Source of the DNA: Halococcus sediminicola
GTDB lineage: Archaea; Halobacteriota; Halobacteria; Halobacteriales; Halococcaceae
Reading direction: 5' to 3'
Assembly: GCF_000755245.1 (NCBI RefSeq)
Contig: NZ_BBMP01000011.1
Location: 62,001 to 126,000 of the forward strand
Length of the DNA stretch: 64,000 bases
Shown here: positions 16,096 to 25,600 of the stretch, in pieces
How positions within the stretch are numbered: position 1 is the first letter of the stretch
Layout: every line of letters starts with the position of its first letter
The notes under the pieces: model-generated
Database searches by the model: none
What the model saw: the letters and a program-made list of their open reading frames with translations, nothing else
Told to the model about the DNA's origin: nothing
Position numbers and translations under genes: made by a program

Positions 16096-18399
16096 ATGAA
16101 TGGAAGACAGATTACGACTATCGCGCTCGTAGCACTGCTTGCCGTTCCGGCGGCTGTTACCGGCTTCTCGACCGGACCGGTCGCCCAGCAGGCCGGCCCG
16201 GTGGCCAACAACTCGACTACTACTGCAAACGACTCGGCCGCTCCGGCTGCCACGACCGACGAATCGACCGCCCCGAGCACTCAGACGGCATCGCCTGATG
16301 CCGACTTCGAAGTGGTCGATGTCGATGCTGACCTCCAAGTCGGAGAACAAGGGACCGTTGCGGTGACGATCGAAAACCAAGGTGAAGACGCCGCGGACGT
16401 CGTTGTCAACCTCCAATCCCGGAGCAGTTCTCTTGTTTTCGGTGAGTCGGCGACCGCGAGCCAGTTCGTCGGTGAGTGGGACGAGGGCGAAAACAGGACC
16501 ATCGAACTCGATGCGACCGTTCCCTCAGGTGGAGAAGCGCGCAGCTATCCGGTAGAGGCCACCGTCTCGTACGTGAACGACGATGACGACCAGAGCCAGT
16601 CCGCACCGCTCACGTTCGGCGTCACGGCAGGCGAAGGCGACGAGGATTTCGCGATCGTCTCGACTTCGTCGGATGTAGCGGTCGGTGATACCGGCAACCT
16701 CTCGGTCGTGCTCGAAAACCAAGGCGGAGACATCGAGGACGCCGTGATCAACCTTCAGACACTCAGCGGAACCGTCACCTTCGGTGGGCTGGCAAACACG
16801 AGCGAGTTCGTCGGCGACTGGGAGGCCGGCGAACAGCGAACCATCGAAACCGACATCAGCGCCGCATCGAGCGCCAGAGAACGCAGCTACCCGGTGCAGG
16901 CGACGGTCGCCCACGAAGACGACGGACGAGAGACGCAGGCCGGCCCGTATCTCTTCGGCGTCACACCCGCGGGCGAGCAGGCGTTCACGCTCGATGGCGT
17001 CGATAGCTCACTCGCCGTCGGCGAGGAAGGGACGGTCTCAGGAACCATCACCAACGACGGTCCCAAGAACGCGACCGACGCGACGCTGGTGTTCGCCGCG
17101 AACGCGACCGGTGACCTCGTGCCGCGCCAGTCCGAAGTCGTGCTGGAGGACATCAGTCCCGACGGATCGGTCGATTTCGAATACCCGTTCGTCGTCAACG
17201 GCTCCGCCGAACCCGGCGAGCGCCAACTCCCGTTCGTGGTGCAGTATCGGAACGCCGCGGGCGAGACGGTTCGAAGCGAGCGACTCACCACACAAGTGAT
17301 AATCGACGACCGCGCCGACGAGTTCGCACTCGAAAACGTCGCGTCGAACGTGCAGGTCGGCGACACGGGGACCATCGACCTCACGCTCCGCAATACGGGG
17401 TCCGACAGGGAAGACGCCTCGGTGACGCTCGAATCGTCGAATGCGCAGGTATTGTTCGGCAACAGCACGTCCGCGACCCGCTACGTGGGTGAGTGGGAAG
17501 CGAACGAGACGAAGACGGTCTCGTTCGGGACGACCGCGACGCCCGACGCCTCGGTGGAAGCCTACGCGCTCACCGCACAGGTAAGCTATCTGGACGACGG
17601 TCAGCCGGTCAGCTCTCAGCAACTATCGATGGGTATCAGTCCCCGTGACGAACAGGCCTTCGCCATCAACACGACCGACACCACGCTCCGCATCGATCGC
17701 GATGGGAGCCTCAACGGGACGGTCACGAACGCCGGGCCACTGCCCGTGAGCAACGCGACGATTCGACTCAGTAATCGCTCCGGAATCACGAGCGAGCGTG
17801 CAGCCTACCCCGTCGGGAATTTGGACGTCGGCGAGAACGAGACTTTCAGCTTCCCGGTATCGGTGCAGGGTGGAGCCACCGGACCACAGCAAGTCGAGTA
17901 CTCGGTTGCCTACACGGGCCCGACGGACAACAGACGAACCGACACCGGCTTCATGAGCCAGGTGGACGTCGCGCCACGACGGCCACTGCTCACCACGACG
18001 ATCGAAGACCCGAACGTCACCGTCCAGCAGTCCGAAGTGATGAACGTCACGGTCACGAATCAGGGCAGCGAGACGCTGCGGAACGTCCAAGCGGTCCCCA
18101 ACGGGAGCGGGTCGCTGGCGGTCTCACCAACCAGTCTGTTCGTCGGGCAGCTCGAACCCGGCGAAACGGTGACGCGACAGCTCGAAATCGACGCCGACGA
18201 CGTCGAGGTCCCGAGTCGGATACCGCTCATCATCGACTTCCAGTACGAGACGAACAGTAATGAGATGCGACAGACGCAAGCGCCGCCGGTCGGTATCGCA
18301 GTGGTCGCCGCCGAATCGGGTCTCGTCACCGGGCCGGTCGTGGTTGGCGCAGTGCTCCTCATCGTCGTCCTCGGCGGACTGATCTGGTATCTCCGATAG
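16096..18399 (+). CDS. CARDB-repeat (COG1361-like) surface protein, membrane-anchored
   Basis: A 767-residue secreted protein. A Sec-type signal (MNGRQITTIALVALLAVPAA) is followed by a Thr/Ser/Ala-rich segment, about six immunoglobulin-like CARDB repeats of roughly 110 residues, and a C-terminal membrane helix ending GGLIWYLR. Repeats 1, 2 and 4 carry LFG...FVGEW-type motifs; repeats 3 and 5 are a second type with NDGP or NAGP. Many NxS/T sites suggest N-glycosylation. ATG 16096 gives a normal signal peptide, though GTG 16033 and ATG 16039 are in frame. The gene is divergent from the ABC-2 exporter and paralogous to the protein at 22689-25874. It may act outside the membrane as a partner of the exporter or as cell-surface structure; this is inference. 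Confidence 0.82.
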   Translation: MNGRQITTIALVALLAVPAAVTGFSTGPVAQQAGPVANNSTTTANDSAAPAATTDESTAPSTQTASPDADFEVVDVDADLQVGEQGTVAVTIENQGEDAADVVVNLQSRSSSLVFGESATASQFVGEWDEGENRTIELDATVPSGGEARSYPVEATVSYVNDDDDQSQSAPLTFGVTAGEGDEDFAIVSTSSDVAVGDTGNLSVVLENQGGDIEDAVINLQTLSGTVTFGGLANTSEFVGDWEAGEQRTIETDISAASSARERSYPVQATVAHEDDGRETQAGPYLFGVTPAGEQAFTLDGVDSSLAVGEEGTVSGTITNDGPKNATDATLVFAANATGDLVPRQSEVVLEDISPDGSVDFEYPFVVNGSAEPGERQLPFVVQYRNAAGETVRSERLTTQVIIDDRADEFALENVASNVQVGDTGTIDLTLRNTGSDREDASVTLESSNAQVLFGNSTSATRYVGEWEANETKTVSFGTTATPDASVEAYALTAQVSYLDDGQPVSSQQLSMGISPRDEQAFAINTTDTTLRIDRDGSLNGTVTNAGPLPVSNATIRLSNRSGITSERAAYPVGNLDVGENETFSFPVSVQGGATGPQQVEYSVAYTGPTDNRRTDTGFMSQVDVAPRRPLLTTTIEDPNVTVQQSEVMNVTVTNQGSETLRNVQAVPNGSGSLAVSPTSLFVGQLEPGETVTRQLEIDADDVEVPSRIPLIIDFQYETNSNEMRQTQAPPVGIAVVAAESGLVTGPVVVGAVLLIVVLGGLIWYLR

Positions 18400-18463
18400 C
18401 GCTCGCAGCGAGCGCGGTATCCTGTTTTTGAACCCACCACTCAGGCACTCGCTACCGGCGAAA

Positions 18464-18479
18464 CAGTTAATATGAACTG
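18464..18479. promoter_or_regulatory. Palindrome CAGTTAATATGAACTG before a small membrane protein gene
   Basis: Perfect 5-bp arms (CAGTT/AACTG) flank an AT-rich centre that could itself be the TATA box, about 20-35 bases before the start codon at 18499. It does not match the 16-bp palindrome shared by the neighbouring export locus, so a different regulator is implied if it functions. Confidence 0.3.
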
Positions 18480-18498
18480 ATGACGTACGTTCGTTTGG

Positions 18499-18798
18499 GT
18501 GCTATGTGTGTACGTGCCACATGGATCGGTCGAAAAAGAACAGTCGGTTATCCCGGAGAGTGATCGAGAGGGAACGAACCGTGTCGGCTCGGTCGAACAC
18601 CATCTCTGTGGCGTCGGGAGCCTGCTTTTGGCCGTCGGGTTCGCCGTGTTGTTCTACCCGCTTCTCGTGGCGCTCGCCCTGCCGCTCGAAGCGCTCGCCA
18701 CGACGGCACTCGTCTCGGCGGTCGTCCTCGTCTGGTCGGTCGGCTGGGTCGGGTTCGAACTCCTCTGGGAGTGGCGTGCCGGTCGGTGGTCGCGATAA
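18499..18798 (+). CDS. Small two-helix membrane protein
   Basis: About 99 residues from GTG 18499; GTG at 18508 or 18514 would give a shorter N-terminus. After a polar start it has two hydrophobic segments, SLLLAVGFAVLFYPLLVALA and ATTALVSAVVLVWSVGWVGF, and a basic end. No family is recognised. It is convergent with the tetR gene at 18828-19424 and follows the CARDB gene on the same strand, with a palindrome between them, so it may be an accessory of either export locus. The frame is GC-rich in third positions, which supports that it is real. Confidence 0.5.
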   Translation: MLCVYVPHGSVEKEQSVIPESDREGTNRVGSVEHHLCGVGSLLLAVGFAVLFYPLLVALALPLEALATTALVSAVVLVWSVGWVGFELLWEWRAGRWSR

Positions 18799-18827
18799 TC
18801 GCCGCCCCTTGACCGGAGGCGAACCGT

Positions 18828-19424
18828 CTATTCGGCGAGGAGATGTGAGTCGACGAACCCTGCTATCGCCGCGCGGGTCTGGGCCGTGAGGTCCTCGGTC
18901 GTCGTCGCACGCCGAAGCATCGCCCCGTTGATGCTCGACACGAGCAGTTCCGTGGTCGTCTCGACATCGACCGCCCGGAACGTTCCGTCGTCGACACCGG
19001 CTGCGAGGACGGTTTCGAGCGTCTCGTAGATGAGATGGTCGGCGCGGGCGAACTGCTCGGAGTAGGCCGTATCCGAGAGCGCCCGCGAGCGCAACTCGAA
19101 CAGTGCGACCTGTGACTCGCGTTGCTCGTCGTCTGGCGACGCCGGCAGGAACTCGTCGATAAGCGTCCACAGCTGCTCGTCGGGGCTGTCTTCCGTGTCG
19201 ATGGTGTCCTCGATAGTGAACTCGTCGAGCATATATTCTAGAAAGGCGATGAGGATCTCGTCTTTCGTGTCGTAGTGGTAGTACAGCAGCGATTTGCTCT
19301 TCGGGAACTCGTCGGCGATCGCCTGAATCGTGAGATCGGCGTAACCGTGCTCGCAGAGCGCGCGATAGGTCGCTTCCATGATCTCCGACTGCGTACCGGG
19401 TTGGTCGGTCGTGTCCGCGTCCAT
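18828..19424 (-). CDS. TetR/AcrR family regulator of the RND export locus
   Basis: A 198-residue TetR-family repressor. The helix-turn-helix is LTIQAIADEFPKSKSLLYYH (about residues 31-50), followed by YDTKDEILIAFLEYM and a helical ligand-binding domain (TetR_C). It has its own promoter: CCTTTTGA (minus strand, 19449-19456) and a palindrome at 19428-19443 lie directly before the ATG, so it is probably autorepressed. The same palindrome before the CARDB-RND operon points to that operon as its main target. It lies just beyond the last gene of that operon. Confidence 0.92.
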   Translation of the reverse strand: MDADTTDQPGTQSEIMEATYRALCEHGYADLTIQAIADEFPKSKSLLYYHYDTKDEILIAFLEYMLDEFTIEDTIDTEDSPDEQLWTLIDEFLPASPDDEQRESQVALFELRSRALSDTAYSEQFARADHLIYETLETVLAAGVDDGTFRAVDVETTTELLVSSINGAMLRRATTTEDLTAQTRAAIAGFVDSHLLAE

Positions 19425-19427
19425 GCA

Positions 19428-19443
19428 GACTAACTATTCAGTC
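19428..19443. promoter_or_regulatory. Probable TetR operator GACTAACTATTCAGTC
   Basis: A 16-bp imperfect palindrome with perfect GACT/AGTC ends sits between a TATA-like CCTTTTGA (minus strand) and the tetR ATG at 19424. Very similar 16-mers occur at 12366-12381 (14 of 16 identical on the opposite strand) and 26174-26189 (11 of 16 identical), each next to a TATA box. Confidence 0.6.
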
Positions 19444-19470
19444 AACGATCAAAAGGCTGTCGCCCTCGCC

Positions 19471-20241
19471 TCACCACTCGTCGATGTACTGGGTGAACCA
19501 GACGTCCAGTAGCCCGACGAGCACCGCCGCGAAGCCGGTTTCGCTGCTCCAGACCGCGGCTTCGCGACGAACTCCCGGCAGTTCCTCACCACCGAGAACA
19601 CTTATCAGGACCGTATCGGCGTCGACGACGAGGACGCGACCGCTACGCTCGTCGTCGGGCGCACCGGTGACTGCACTGACCGTCACCTCACCATCGTCGA
19701 AGCGTTCCCGTACGCTGTCGCTCGCGGTCAGGACGGTCACGTCGACGCCGCGCTCGCTGGCGGCGACGAGCGCGTCGGCGATCGGTTCGTCGAGGGCCGT
19801 GACCTCTCTCGGTCCGAAGACGATTCGACTGTTGGCCTCGGTGACGAGCTTCACGACCCGGTTGTCGATCGTCTCGCGGCCCTGCACCGTCCAGATGTCC
19901 TCTTGGGATTCGCTTTCGTCGGCGAACTCCTCGCGTGCCGATTCGAGGTAGTCGAACGCACGCTCTTCTTCCCTGTCGAGGCGCTCTCTGAGTCGCGTTC
20001 GCGCCTCGTCGAGTTCGACCGCGCGGTACTGTATCGGGTTCGACTGCTGGATGTCGAGCAGGCCGCGCTCGGCGAGGTCCTCGGCAGCCCCGTAGATCTG
20101 CGACCGCGGGACCTCGGTCATCCGGTCGACGTCACGGACGACCCCGGTATCGAGCCGTTGGAGCGCGATGAACACTTGGGCCTCGTAGCTCGACAATCCC
20201 AACCGCTTGAGTGCCGCGACCGCCTCGTCGTGATCGGTCAT
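19471..20241 (-). CDS. TrmB family transcriptional regulator
   Basis: A 256-residue TrmB-family protein. The N-terminal winged helix reads LGLSSYEAQVFIALQRLDTG...EVPRSQIYGAAEDLAERGLL. A coiled segment (DEARTRLRERLDREEERAFD) follows, then a TrmB C-terminal phospholipase-D-like regulatory domain (IVFGPREVTALDEPIADALV). Its start overlaps the stop of the RND gene (ATGA), so it is cotranslated with the pump and is likely part of the same response. In this family the C-terminal domain binds a small ligand. Having both a TrmB and a TetR regulator on one export locus suggests two inputs. Confidence 0.88.
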   Translation of the reverse strand: MTDHDEAVAALKRLGLSSYEAQVFIALQRLDTGVVRDVDRMTEVPRSQIYGAAEDLAERGLLDIQQSNPIQYRAVELDEARTRLRERLDREEERAFDYLESAREEFADESESQEDIWTVQGRETIDNRVVKLVTEANSRIVFGPREVTALDEPIADALVAASERGVDVTVLTASDSVRERFDDGEVTVSAVTGAPDDERSGRVLVVDADTVLISVLGGEELPGVRREAAVWSSETGFAAVLVGLLDVWFTQYIDEW

Positions 20242-22685
20242 GCGAACCGCCCCCAGACCACGACCACCGACGGCGTAACGAGGATGGCCGCGATGTACGC
20301 GAAGAAGATGCTCAGCGCGAGCACCAGCCCGAACTGGCCGAGAATCGGCGTGATGGCGAGGGCGAGGACGCCGATACCTGTCGTGGTGGTAAGCATACTG
20401 CCGGTGAGCGCGCCGCCGGTTCCCCGAACAGTCTCTTCGAGCGCGGGGAATATCTTCTCGTCGGACTCGTGGTACTCGTCGGCGAAGCGGTGGACGAAGT
20501 GCGCCGAGTAGTCGATGCCGAGACCGATGGCGATCGAGAGGATCGTCGCCGTGAGCGCATTGAGCGGAATGCCGAAGAGGCGCATCGACCCCGCAAGGAG
20601 CGCGACCGAGACGACGATCGGCGCGAGATTGACGAGTCCGAGCGAGGGCCGACCCTCGATGACGTAGTAGACGAGCACGAGGAAGATGGCCGTCACGACG
20701 AGGGCCGTGACGAGGCTCCGAATCGCCGAGGAGAAGATGGTCCCCGAGACGGCTTCGAGCACGATGGTCTGGCCGGTGGCGGTCGCCGTGAACTCGTAGC
20801 GGTTGGCGAGCGTCCGTGCGTCGCTTTCGATTTCGTCGTTCGAGGCGTCGCTTTCGGTCGAATAGACGACTTGGGTACTATGGTAGTCCTCGGTGATGTA
20901 CTGGAGCGCCTGCGTGCGATACGGCGAGTCGAGCAGCGCGTCGTAGATGGTCCCCAGATCATCGTCGGGCACGCCGTCGTCGTCGACGTCGTTGCGCGCG
21001 ACCAACTGGGCGAACTCGGGCGATTGTGCCGCGTAGTCGTCGATCACGGTGATGATGCTCTCGGTATCGGCCATCCGGTCGCTCGCGACGAACGCGTCCG
21101 GCGGGTTCCGGTTGGCGCGCTGGATGGATTCCAGGGCGTAATCGTCGCGCAACGGTCCCTCGGCGTAGACCGTCACCGAACTGCCCTGGGTGGTGCTGAA
21201 GCGCTCTTCGAGGAAGTTCGTCGTATCGGTCACGGTGTAGGTGCCGGGCGCGAACGGTTCGGGGAGGTTCTCGACGTACCCCGGCACCTCCTCCGGCGGC
21301 AGGAAGTCGTCCTGCGAGAAGGAGGTGTCGACGCCGGTCGCGTAGACGCCCGAAACCGCCGTCAAAACGACCGTCAGCACGAGCAGCGCGTACGGCGCGC
21401 GTTTGGCCGCGCCGACGCCGACCATCAGCGCCCGTCCCAGCACCGAGCCTTCCGCCCCCAGTGGGCTGAGGCCGAACTCCGGGACGTCGTATTTCACGCG
21501 GAGTTCGTCGGCCCAGACCTTCGCCGCCGGCAGGAAGATCCCGAAGATCAGGAACGTGAAGACGATGCCGATGGCGGCGACGAGTCCGAACGATCGGATC
21601 GGGGCGAGGTCGCTGATGAGGTTCGCACCGAAGCCCACCACAGTCGTACCGGTAACGATGAAGAAGGCCACCAGGAGTTGGTCGGTCGCGGTCCGCATCG
21701 ACTGGCTGATACCGATGCCCTGGACGCGCTCTTCGCGGTAGCGGTTGATCGCGTGGATGCCGAAGTCGATACCCACCGCGAGCAGCAATGGGGGCACGGC
21801 GATGAGCATCTGGGAGAAGGGCAGTCCCGCGAGTCCGGTGAACCCGAACGTCCAGACGACGGTCATCACGAGCGCGAACACACCCAAGAGGAGATCGATT
21901 GGGTCGCGGTAGGCGAAGACCAGAAAGCCGAGGATCAACAGCGACGCCGCCGGCACGACGATGAGCAGCGAATCGAAGATGACACTCGAGAGTTCGTCGG
22001 AGGTAATGCCGCTGCCGAACACCTGGATGTCGCTATCGACCGTCCCGACGATCTCCTGTGCGCGGATCTGGATGTCCGTGAGCGGACTCGTTCCACCCGT
22101 CCCCGCCGACGACGAGGAGACCCCACCGAGCACGTCGTGCTGGACGGTCCCGATCGTGGCCGAGGCCGACGCCGACTCGCGATTGAAGTCGTTGCTCACG
22201 AGTCCTGTGAAGCCGGGGCCCGCGGCGGCCGTCTGAATCGCGTTTTCGATTTCGCCCGTCGTCGCGCCTTCGAGCGCGCGGATCTGGCCATCGACGCTCG
22301 TCGCGTTCGGGTCGATGGTCTGGGCGACGATCCCGGCGGCGCTCGACGAGGAGACCACCCGTTGACTCTCGTGGTCTTCGAGGCGCTGTTGGGCTTCGAG
22401 CATCGCCAACAGTTCGTCCTTGGCGAGCACGTTCGACCCCGACTGGATGAGCTGTGTGCTGCCGTTACCCGCCTCGAAGGCGGGCGAGAACTCCTGGTCG
22501 ATGTCGTCGAGAGCGGCCTGTGCGGGGCTTTCCTCGGTGAACTGGCTCGTCCCGGCGTCCGTCGAGATGTTCGTGAGTCCGACCGCGAACACCGCCGTGA
22601 CGAGGAGGAACGCGATGATCACCGTCCGCGGCCGTTCGGTGATCCACTCGTCGATCCAGTCGATGTAGCGTTGGTACTCGACCAT
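20238..22685 (-). CDS. RND superfamily (MMPL) exporter
   Basis: An 815-residue RND/MMPL protein with two homologous halves, each a large extracellular domain plus about six helices. The helix-4 motifs with the proton-relay Asp are present in both halves, GIDFGIHAINRY (about residue 303) and GIDYSAHFVHRF (about 723). The N-terminus is a short cytoplasmic start then a membrane helix. Such proteins export lipids, hopanoids or hydrophobic drugs, or assist membrane assembly, using the ion gradient. It starts three bases after the stop of the CARDB gene upstream and overlaps trmB by four bases, so the three genes form one operon. Confidence 0.9.
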   Translation of the reverse strand: MVEYQRYIDWIDEWITERPRTVIIAFLLVTAVFAVGLTNISTDAGTSQFTEESPAQAALDDIDQEFSPAFEAGNGSTQLIQSGSNVLAKDELLAMLEAQQRLEDHESQRVVSSSSAAGIVAQTIDPNATSVDGQIRALEGATTGEIENAIQTAAAGPGFTGLVSNDFNRESASASATIGTVQHDVLGGVSSSSAGTGGTSPLTDIQIRAQEIVGTVDSDIQVFGSGITSDELSSVIFDSLLIVVPAASLLILGFLVFAYRDPIDLLLGVFALVMTVVWTFGFTGLAGLPFSQMLIAVPPLLLAVGIDFGIHAINRYREERVQGIGISQSMRTATDQLLVAFFIVTGTTVVGFGANLISDLAPIRSFGLVAAIGIVFTFLIFGIFLPAAKVWADELRVKYDVPEFGLSPLGAEGSVLGRALMVGVGAAKRAPYALLVLTVVLTAVSGVYATGVDTSFSQDDFLPPEEVPGYVENLPEPFAPGTYTVTDTTNFLEERFSTTQGSSVTVYAEGPLRDDYALESIQRANRNPPDAFVASDRMADTESIITVIDDYAAQSPEFAQLVARNDVDDDGVPDDDLGTIYDALLDSPYRTQALQYITEDYHSTQVVYSTESDASNDEIESDARTLANRYEFTATATGQTIVLEAVSGTIFSSAIRSLVTALVVTAIFLVLVYYVIEGRPSLGLVNLAPIVVSVALLAGSMRLFGIPLNALTATILSIAIGLGIDYSAHFVHRFADEYHESDEKIFPALEETVRGTGGALTGSMLTTTTGIGVLALAITPILGQFGLVLALSIFFAYIAAILVTPSVVVVWGRFA

Positions 22686-22688
22686 CGA

Positions 22689-25600
22689 TTACCGTCTCGA
22701 CCAGACCCAGCCGACGCCGAACAACACGAGCAACGCGCCGAGACCCCACATCACCGACAGCGACGAGAGGATGCCGCCGTCGTCGCTCGCGACGAGTTCG
22801 ACCGGCACCTCGTAGGTGTCGGAGAGCTTCGATTCGCCACCCGAATCGTACTGGAAGTCGACCGAGAGCGGGTACTCGCCGGCGCTCGCGTCGCCGCCCG
22901 AACTCACGTCGAAGGCGATCTGCTGGGTTTCACCGGGGTTCAGTTCGGCGATGTACGCCTCGTCGCTCGAAAGCGATAGCGGGTCGTCGACGAACGCCTT
23001 CGCGTTGACGTTGCTGACTGTACTGTCGCGGTTGTTCGTCACGTTGAGCGTCACCGTGCCCGACGCGCCGACGTCGAGACTCGAATTCGCCCGCTCGACG
23101 AGGAACTCGTCGCGCTGTGGTTCGACCCCGACCTGCGTATCGAGGGTGCCGCTCCGGCGTGTGTCGCCGTTCTGGTTGTCGTACTCGACGATGAAGGAGA
23201 ACTGCTGTTGGCCGGGTTCAGCTCCATCAGTGACCTCGACTGGCAGCGAGAAGTTCGCCGCCTCGCCGGCCGGCAGACTGCCGATGGCGACTTCGGTCGT
23301 CTGTGGCTGGATGTTCTGGCTCTCGGAGACGAGCGTCACGACCGCGTTCCGTGTGTCCTGCGGCCCCTGATTCGTAATCGTGCCCGTGACGTTGCCCTCG
23401 TCGCCGACGGCCAGCGTACTGTTGGTATTCGAGAGTGTGAACGTCTGTTCTGGCTGTGGCGTGATGCCGAGCGTGAACGAGTCGGACTGGCCCACGTCGC
23501 CGTTGCTGTCCTTGTACGAGATCGATGTCTGGAGCGGGTAGCTCTGGGTCTCGGACTGGTTGCTCGCGGTCGCGTTGAACGTTACTGTCCGCTCGGCCCC
23601 GGCGGGCCACTCGCCGACGAACTGCGTGGCGTTCGCCGCCCGACCGAACAGGATGTCGCCCGTCAGCGACTGGAGCGACACTGTGGCCTCCGAGACGTTC
23701 TCGCCACGGTTTTCGAGCGTCACGCTCACCGGTCCCTCGTCGCCGACCTGCACTTCGGAAGACGAGGAGACCACCGCGAAGTCGTCCTGTCCCTCGTCGG
23801 GTTCGACACCGAAGGAGAACGGTCCCGACTGCGCTTGATCGCCGTCGGCATCGTCGTAGGTGAGCGACGCCTGCATCGGGTAGTTCCCGCCTGTGGTGCT
23901 GTCGGCGGCGGTCACGTCGAACTCGAAGGTCCGCTGTTCGCCCGTATCCCAGTCGGCGACGAACTGACTGGCGTTGGCCGACTCACCGAACAGGATGCTG
24001 CCGGAAAGCGACTGGAAGCTGACTGTGGTATCGGTGACGTTCTCGCCGGTGTTGTTCATCGTGACCGAAAGCGTCCCCTGCTCGCCGGCCTCGACATCGG
24101 CCTCGACGTCGGTGATCTCGAAGTCGTCGCTCTCGGCGTCGATATCGACCTGTGCGTTGAGCGGCTTGCTCTGGAGGGGGTTCCCGTCCGAATCGTAATA
24201 TTGCACGACGAACTGGACCTGCCGTTCGCCGGGTTCGGCAGTACCGTTGACGAGTACGGGCAGTTCGAACGACTCGGATTCGTCCGCGTCGAGGTCGCCG
24301 AGCACGTACTGAGACTGGCGCGGGACGACGTCCCGGCTGCCGTTGGGCGAGACGGCGAGCACCGCGTCGGCGGCCGCTTCGGGACCCTCGTTCGAGATCG
24401 TTCCCGAGATCGTTCCCTTCTCGCCGACCGCAAGGTCACTATCGACGCCGCCGAGGGTGAACCCCTGTTCTGACTCGAGCGTGACGCCGAACGTCAGCGG
24501 CGCGGATTGAGATTGGTTGCCGTCGTCATCGTCGTACGAGACCGTCGCCTGAATCGGATATTCGGCCGTGTCCGCACTCGGCGACGCGCGCATCGTCACC
24601 TCGACGGTGCGGCTCTCGCCCTCGTCCCAGTCACCGACGAACCGGCTCGTCTCCGGCGACTGGCCGAAGGTCAGATCGCCCGACTGCGACTGGAAGCTCA
24701 CGACCGCGTCGGTCGCGTCCTCGCCGGTGTTCTCGATGGTCACCGAGACGTTTCCCGTGCCGCCGACCACCACGTCCGAGGAGACCGACGTGATCTCGAA
24801 CTCGGCGTCCGACGACGCTCCGGAATCACCGGCCGCTGCGCCTGCACCGCCCGCTCCCGCCACACCAGCGCCACTCGATCCACTGGGGGCCGCGCCTGCT
24901 CCGCTCGGTGCGCCGGAAGGTGCTGCACCCGCTCCGGCCGGAGCAGCGCCCGCACCGCTGGCCCCGCTGGGTGCACCACCCGAAGGCGCTGCACCTGCCG
25001 ACGGCGCTGCACCGGATGCGCCTGCGGATCTACCGGACGTTGCTCCGCTCACTGCCGCACCGGATGTGCCGCCGGGCGACTGGCTAGCCCCGGCCGGCGA
25101 ACCACTTGCCGCCGCCCCGCCGGCGGCCGCGCTCGACGGTGCGGCTTCAGTTGGTGGACTTCCGCCAGCCGCCGCGCTCGGTGCTCCGGTCGAGGGAGCG
25201 CTCGCTCCCTCAGCCGCTCCGCTGCTCTGTGGCGGCGCATCCGCCTCGCCACCGCTCGGCGGCGCTTCGCTAGCTCCACTCGTGTCGCCGGGTGGCGCAC
25301 TTCCGCTCTCCGGCGCTTCGCCTTCGGTCGATGATGGCGTCTCCGATGAAGTCGTCTCCTCCGTCGACGTTTGCTCTTCGCCCGACCCGTTCGAGTCAGT
25401 CACTTCGTCCGACTCATCCGGCTCATCCGAGCCGTTCGTTTCGCTTCGTTCTCCGTCCGAAGTCCCCGTTTCACTCGACGTGTCCGTCTCAGTCGGGGTA
25501 TCGGTTGCCGTCTCGGTCGTGGTCTCGGCCTCAGTTTCAGTCGAGGTCGGGGTCTGCGTGGTACTCGTTTCAGTCGGTTCCGTCGTTCCATCGGTGATCG

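Noticed and set aside
18464-18479. Fourth copy of the TetR operator
   Set aside because: CAGTTAATATGAACTG is a clean palindrome but its arms and register differ from the GACT..AGTC sites, so it was kept as a separate site.
20211-22979. 922-codon plus-strand frame opposite the RND gene
   Set aside because: Arg-rich shadow of a strongly conserved RND exporter on the other strand.
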